Positions 20,910 through 23,338 of a stretch of DNA of 23,338 nt are shown here, piece by piece. The position numbers and the translations under genes are program-made. Under the pieces are notes generated by a model. That model saw only the letters and a program-made list of their open reading frames with translations. It had not been told where the DNA came from and did no database searches. Source of the DNA: a virus; the IMG/VR virus record IMGVR_UViG_3300046012_000483, positions 1 to 23,338 of that record; one strand, given 5' to 3'. Each line of letters starts with the position of its first letter. The stretch's first letter is position 1.

Positions 20910-21290
20910 TCAGCCCTCCCCGTCCGTGACGTGCGCCAGGCGTGCCACAGCCTCGGCGTGCCGGGCCTGTTCCGCGGCCAACTCCGCTGCCATCACCCGG
21001 ATGTCCTCGGCGCCGCTGGAACCGAGCAGGTCCATCGCCGCACCGAGGGCGTCATCAGCGGCGGCACGGGCCTGATCCTGCCCGGCCTCAGCGGTCGCGA
21101 TCATGTCCTCGGCGGCGCCGTGGGCCTTGCGGACCTTGGTTTCCATCCGGTCCAGGGCTTCCTGGGTGACGGCGACTTCCATCAGGGCTTCCTGCACCGC
21201 CCTGGCGGGTGTGCCCGGGACGTTGTCGGTTACCTTCGCGGTCACGGGCGGGGCATCGCCCGATCCTGACGCGGTGTTGCTGGCCATCAC
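20910..21290 (-). CDS. small helical/coiled-coil phage protein
   Basis: About 126 residues. GTG 21290 overlaps the preceding stop as GTGA, and ATG 21287 overlaps it as TGATG; a GGGGG ribosome-binding site serves either. After a short Thr/Pro-rich start, residues 30-125 are nearly continuous Ala/Glu/Gln-rich helix ('AVTQEALDRMETKVRKAHGAAEDM', 'AELAAEQARHAEAVARL'), consistent with a long coiled coil. I do not recognise a specific family. Placement among probable head genes makes a structural or assembly role possible. Confidence 0.65.
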   Translation of the reverse strand: MMASNTASGSGDAPPVTAKVTDNVPGTPARAVQEALMEVAVTQEALDRMETKVRKAHGAAEDMIATAEAGQDQARAAADDALGAAMDLLGSSGAEDIRVMAAELAAEQARHAEAVARLAHVTDGEG

Positions 21291-21610
21291 AGCCCCCTTG
21301 CCTCAGCGCCCGCCTGTGCGAGCGGTGCGAACATGATCAGGTCGTTTGAGCCGTCTGGCCGGTCAACTCGGACACCGCCGTAAGCCCGGCCGTCGGTGCC
21401 CATCCGCTGGATTTCACCGTTCAGGTAGTCCTCCCGGGGCAGTGCCGTGATCTTCACGTCAGCACCCACACGGACCAGAGGCGCTACCAGCCCGTGCAGG
21501 CCGGGGCACGGGTGGTAGCGGTTCGGGAACAGCAGCGGCGTTGTGTCCCGGGTGGGGCAGTTCGGGCAGCACCACTCAGCGGACCCGGTCAGCAGCGCCG
21601 CGCCCCTCAC
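21287..21610 (-). CDS. small Cys/His (zinc-ribbon-like) actinophage protein
   Basis: A 107-residue protein from GTG 21610, overlapping the upstream stop as GTGA. The N-terminal part has 'WCCPNCPTRDTT' followed by 'YHPCPGLHGLVAPLV', a C-x2-C ... H-x-C pattern that could bind zinc. The C-terminal half ('VKITALPREDYLNGEIQRMG', 'RVDRPDGSNDLIMFAP') is beta-rich. Proteins with 'CPNC' then 'HPCPGL.GL.APLV..G' recur in Streptomyces-type phages as I recall, always without function. The overlaps on both sides place it firmly in the late operon. Confidence 0.72.
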   Translation of the reverse strand: MRGAALLTGSAEWCCPNCPTRDTTPLLFPNRYHPCPGLHGLVAPLVRVGADVKITALPREDYLNGEIQRMGTDGRAYGGVRVDRPDGSNDLIMFAPLAQAGAEARGL

Positions 21611-22251
21611 TTGCTGGTGCCGCTCTTGCTGCCGGCCGCGCCACCAGCGGACTTCCCACCGCCGGCGCCGGTCCCACCGCTGGTCTTAGCCGAGGAACCA
21701 CCACCGGCCCGGCCGCTGGGGCTGCCGGAACCGCCGGCCGCGCCACCGCCGGAGCTACCGGAATCACCGGCCCGGCCGCTGGGGGCCTCCGGGGGACCAC
21801 CACGGGCAGCGGTGTCGGCGGTGTCGGTGTCACCCGGCCCGCCGGCCTCCACCGATTCCTTGAGCCGGTTCTTGTACGCCAGGTCCTGTTTGTCGTCCCT
21901 GGACCCCGCCCCGGCCCCGGAGCTGGCCCCGCCACGGTCGGTGCCGCGGATCCCGGTCTGGGCACCCTCGGGCTGCCCGGTCTGCCCCTCGGACAGGCCA
22001 CCGGTCGGGTCCCCGGACGGTTCGAGGCCCGGCGGGTTTTCTGACCCGTCGTTGTGCGGGTTCGCGCCGGGGCTGTACTCCGGCTGTGACCACGCCTTCG
22101 TGGTGGCCTTCGCGCCGGACTCCGGCCCGGGGATGTCCTCACGGGCGGGGACATCAGCGGCCTGGTCCTGCTGCGGGCCACCGGGCTGGTCCGCCGGCTG
22201 GGCGCCCTGGTTAGCGGGCTGCGCCTGGGTGGTCTGGTCGTCGTCGGGCAT
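21607..22251 (-). CDS. disordered Gly/Ser/Pro-rich phage protein
   Basis: A 214-residue protein from ATG 22251 with a good AGAGGAG site 7 bases upstream. Residues 1-110 are rich in Gln, Asp, Pro and Gly ('TTQAQPANQGAQPADQ'), with a short motif 'KQDLAYKNRLKESVEAGG' around residues 120-137 that may form the only stable helix. The last 70 residues are Gly/Ser/Ala repeats. Low complexity fits an intrinsically disordered linker, scaffold-like or decoration protein. It is the first gene of its block, with a divergent plus-strand gene 31 bases upstream. No family recognised. Confidence 0.6.
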   Translation of the reverse strand: MPDDDQTTQAQPANQGAQPADQPGGPQQDQAADVPAREDIPGPESGAKATTKAWSQPEYSPGANPHNDGSENPPGLEPSGDPTGGLSEGQTGQPEGAQTGIRGTDRGGASSGAGAGSRDDKQDLAYKNRLKESVEAGGPGDTDTADTAARGGPPEAPSGRAGDSGSSGGGAAGGSGSPSGRAGGGSSAKTSGGTGAGGGKSAGGAAGSKSGTSK

Positions 22252-22270
22252 GACAGCGCTCCTCTCGGTT

Positions 22271-22276
22271 TACGGT
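22271..22276 (+). promoter_or_regulatory. -10-like hexamer of a putative leaderless promoter
   Basis: TACGGT fits TANNNT and ends 6 bases before ATG 22283. ATGACA (22250-22255), close to the TTGACA -35 box, lies 15 bases further upstream, slightly short of ideal spacing. It overlaps the start of the divergent 214-residue gene, so the two could affect each other. Confidence 0.45.
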
Positions 22277-22282
22277 GGGGCC

Positions 22283-22507
22283 ATGAACAATGAGCTGGTC
22301 GCGGTGTTCGGCGCGGACATTTACGAGGCGAACCCGCCGCGGTGGTGGCGGAAGTGGCCGCCGTGGCGCCGCCCCCGTGTGGTGCACGTGGGCTTCCGCC
22401 ACGGCGGCCCGGCGGAACCCCGGATGGGTATCTCCTGGGACAGCTTCGGTACGGCCCGGCTGGACTTCGGCGGTCAGCCCCAGCCGGACAGCGGCGGCGG
22501 GGAGTAA
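22283..22507 (+). CDS. small basic phage protein on the opposite strand
   Basis: A 74-residue protein from ATG 22283. Residues 15-40 are strikingly Trp/Arg/Pro-rich ('NPPRWWRKWPPWRRPRVVHV'), like a membrane- or nucleic-acid-contacting segment. The end is Gly-rich. It opposes the late genes on both sides: divergent from the 214-residue gene, and overlapping the methyltransferase tail end-to-end by 34 bases. There is no strong ribosome-binding site; a TACGGT -10-like hexamer 6 bases upstream suggests a leaderless message. No family recognised, but the start signal and codon use argue for a real gene. Confidence 0.55.
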   Translation: MNNELVAVFGADIYEANPPRWWRKWPPWRRPRVVHVGFRHGGPAEPRMGISWDSFGTARLDFGGQPQPDSGGGE

Positions 22508-23106
22508 TCCACCACCGGGTCCGGGTCACCGGCCGGGTAGATGACACCCCACCCGAACCCGCCCTCGGGGTTGTGGATCTCATCGTGAGCCCAGCTCCCG
22601 GCGACCTCGGGCCACACCTGCCACACCCGCGACCGGGGGTCGGTGGACGGGGTGACGTCGTGCAGCAGGATCAGCCCCCCACCGGGGCGGACCAGCGGCC
22701 CGTACATGGCCACGTCCGAGCGGACCCCGGCTGGCTGGTGGTCCCCGTCGATCACCAGGACGTCGATCAGGTCACCGCCCAGCTGGGCGGTGAGCCAGTC
22801 CCGGGCGGCGGGGTCGTGGGAGTCACCGCGGAGCACCACCGCCCCGTGGGTGTCCAGGGGCAGGCCTGACCCGCCGGTTTCCCGGTCGTTGTCGTCCAGG
22901 GTGATGCCGTACACCCGGTCGCACACCGACCGCCACGCGAACAGGGTCCCGCCCCGGTCACAGCCGATCTCCACGACCACGCGGGGTTCAGCGGCGGCGA
23001 TGACTTCCAGGGCCTGTTTCAGTTCGTAGGGGTCCTGGGATGCGCCGTACAGCATGGCCTGGCGGATGACCGGGTCAGCGTCGTACCCGCCCCACCACCC
23101 GGTCAC
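22474..23106 (-). CDS. CmcI-type SAM-dependent methyltransferase
   Basis: A 210-residue protein. GTG 23106 overlaps the upstream stop as GTGA; a longer start at 23160 would overlap the previous gene by 58 bases and adds an unlikely leader. Rossmann-type SAM-binding motif I is 'VVVEIGCDRGG' (residues ~43-53). 'GDSHD' (94-98), 'LIDVLVIDGDH' (113-123) and 'LILLHDV' (145-151) follow, matching the CmcI / rhamnosyl O-methyltransferase-like family, whose 'IDGDH' motif binds metal. Such enzymes usually O-methylate sugars or small molecules; the phage substrate is unknown, possibly a glycan on the virion or host surface. Confidence 0.78.
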   Translation of the reverse strand: MTGWWGGYDADPVIRQAMLYGASQDPYELKQALEVIAAAEPRVVVEIGCDRGGTLFAWRSVCDRVYGITLDDNDRETGGSGLPLDTHGAVVLRGDSHDPAARDWLTAQLGGDLIDVLVIDGDHQPAGVRSDVAMYGPLVRPGGGLILLHDVTPSTDPRSRVWQVWPEVAGSWAHDEIHNPEGGFGWGVIYPAGDPDPVVDYSPPPLSGWG

Positions 23107-23336
23107 GTGCGGTCCCGGTCGGCCGCCCCACGTCCCGTTTCGATGGCCGCCGCGAACCACGTCAGCATCAGTCCCTCGGTGTCCACCGGTTCGTGGATGC
23201 CACGGTTACCGATCTGAGCGAGGCGCCTGACCCCGAACCTGGCGGCGAACCGCTCCGCCCAGTGCGCCGCGTCGGTGTCACCGTGCAGGTCGGTGTCGCC
23301 TTCGGTGGCGTGCTCCAGGTCAGCCATTGCCATCAC
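23103..23336 (-). CDS. small phage protein, 'MLTWFAAAI' family, possibly truncated by the window edge
   Basis: Up to 77 residues, from GTG 23336 or ATG 23333/23327; the true start may lie off the right edge. The sequence ('AAHWAERFAARFG', then 'DTEGLMLTWFAAAIETG') follows a common phage pattern in which a 'WAE.F...F' helix is followed by 'D.G.M..WFA.AI..G'. Proteins of this type are found in many actinophages, often near terminase or head genes, with no known function. Its stop overlaps the methyltransferase start as GTGA. Confidence 0.6.
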   Translation of the reverse strand: MMAMADLEHATEGDTDLHGDTDAAHWAERFAARFGVRRLAQIGNRGIHEPVDTEGLMLTWFAAAIETGRGAADRDRT

Positions 23337-23338
23337 TT

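Overview
The window is part of the late (structural) region of a high-GC, tailed, long-tailed (siphovirus-type) actinobacterial phage or prophage. The main evidence is a long run of minus-strand genes in virion-assembly order: a gp6-like head-tail connector, tail terminator, major tail tube protein, a tail assembly chaperone pair with a canonical GGGAAAA -1 slippery site, a 1335-residue tape measure with a built-in NlpC/P60 peptidase, a Dit-like distal tail protein and a Tal-like minor tail protein. GTG starts, GC-rich third positions, Ala/Gly-rich proteins and several small families I recall from Streptomyces-type phages point to an actinomycete host. Terminase, portal, protease and major capsid genes are not in the window and should lie to the right. 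No endolysin, integrase or repressor is visible.

Layout, right to left (the direction of minus-strand transcription). 23.3-22.5 kb: a small phage protein and a CmcI-type methyltransferase. 22.5-22.3 kb: a lone plus-strand gene. 22.25-20.4 kb: a disordered protein, a Cys/His protein, a helical protein and a small beta-rich protein. 20.4-18.5 kb: a large Ala-rich protein with about sixteen 20-residue repeats. 18.5-14.4 kb: connector, tail terminator, two small proteins, tail tube, a His-rich protein and the chaperone pair. 14.4-9.8 kb: a gp10-like protein and the tape measure. 9.8-6.6 kb: the Dit-like tail protein with carbohydrate-binding-like and Gly-rich regions.

From about 6.63 to 1.2 kb the pattern breaks. 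Between the Dit-like and Tal-like genes lies a 5.4-kb cassette of short genes that switch strand repeatedly. It holds a secreted GH12-like/Fn3 protein, an initiator-type tRNA(CAT) with unusual anticodon-arm bases, two small membrane proteins and a frameshifted gene. Its convergent gaps are full of hairpins. Four plus-strand genes in the window (three here, one at 22.28 kb) have a -10-like hexamer 6-7 bases before the start codon and no good ribosome-binding site, as expected of leaderless transcripts. The minus-strand tail genes carry GGAGG-type sites and GTGA/TGATG overlaps, as expected of a polycistronic late operon. The Tal-like gene (1178-63) follows the cassette, and a Shine-Dalgarno sequence at the left edge suggests the operon continues.

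The most interesting features are the leaderless mini-units, the phage initiator tRNA (possibly related to them), the 20-residue repeat protein, and a beta-sandwich module shared in different arrangements by three separate genes. All family assignments were made by eye from remembered patterns; no searches were run.
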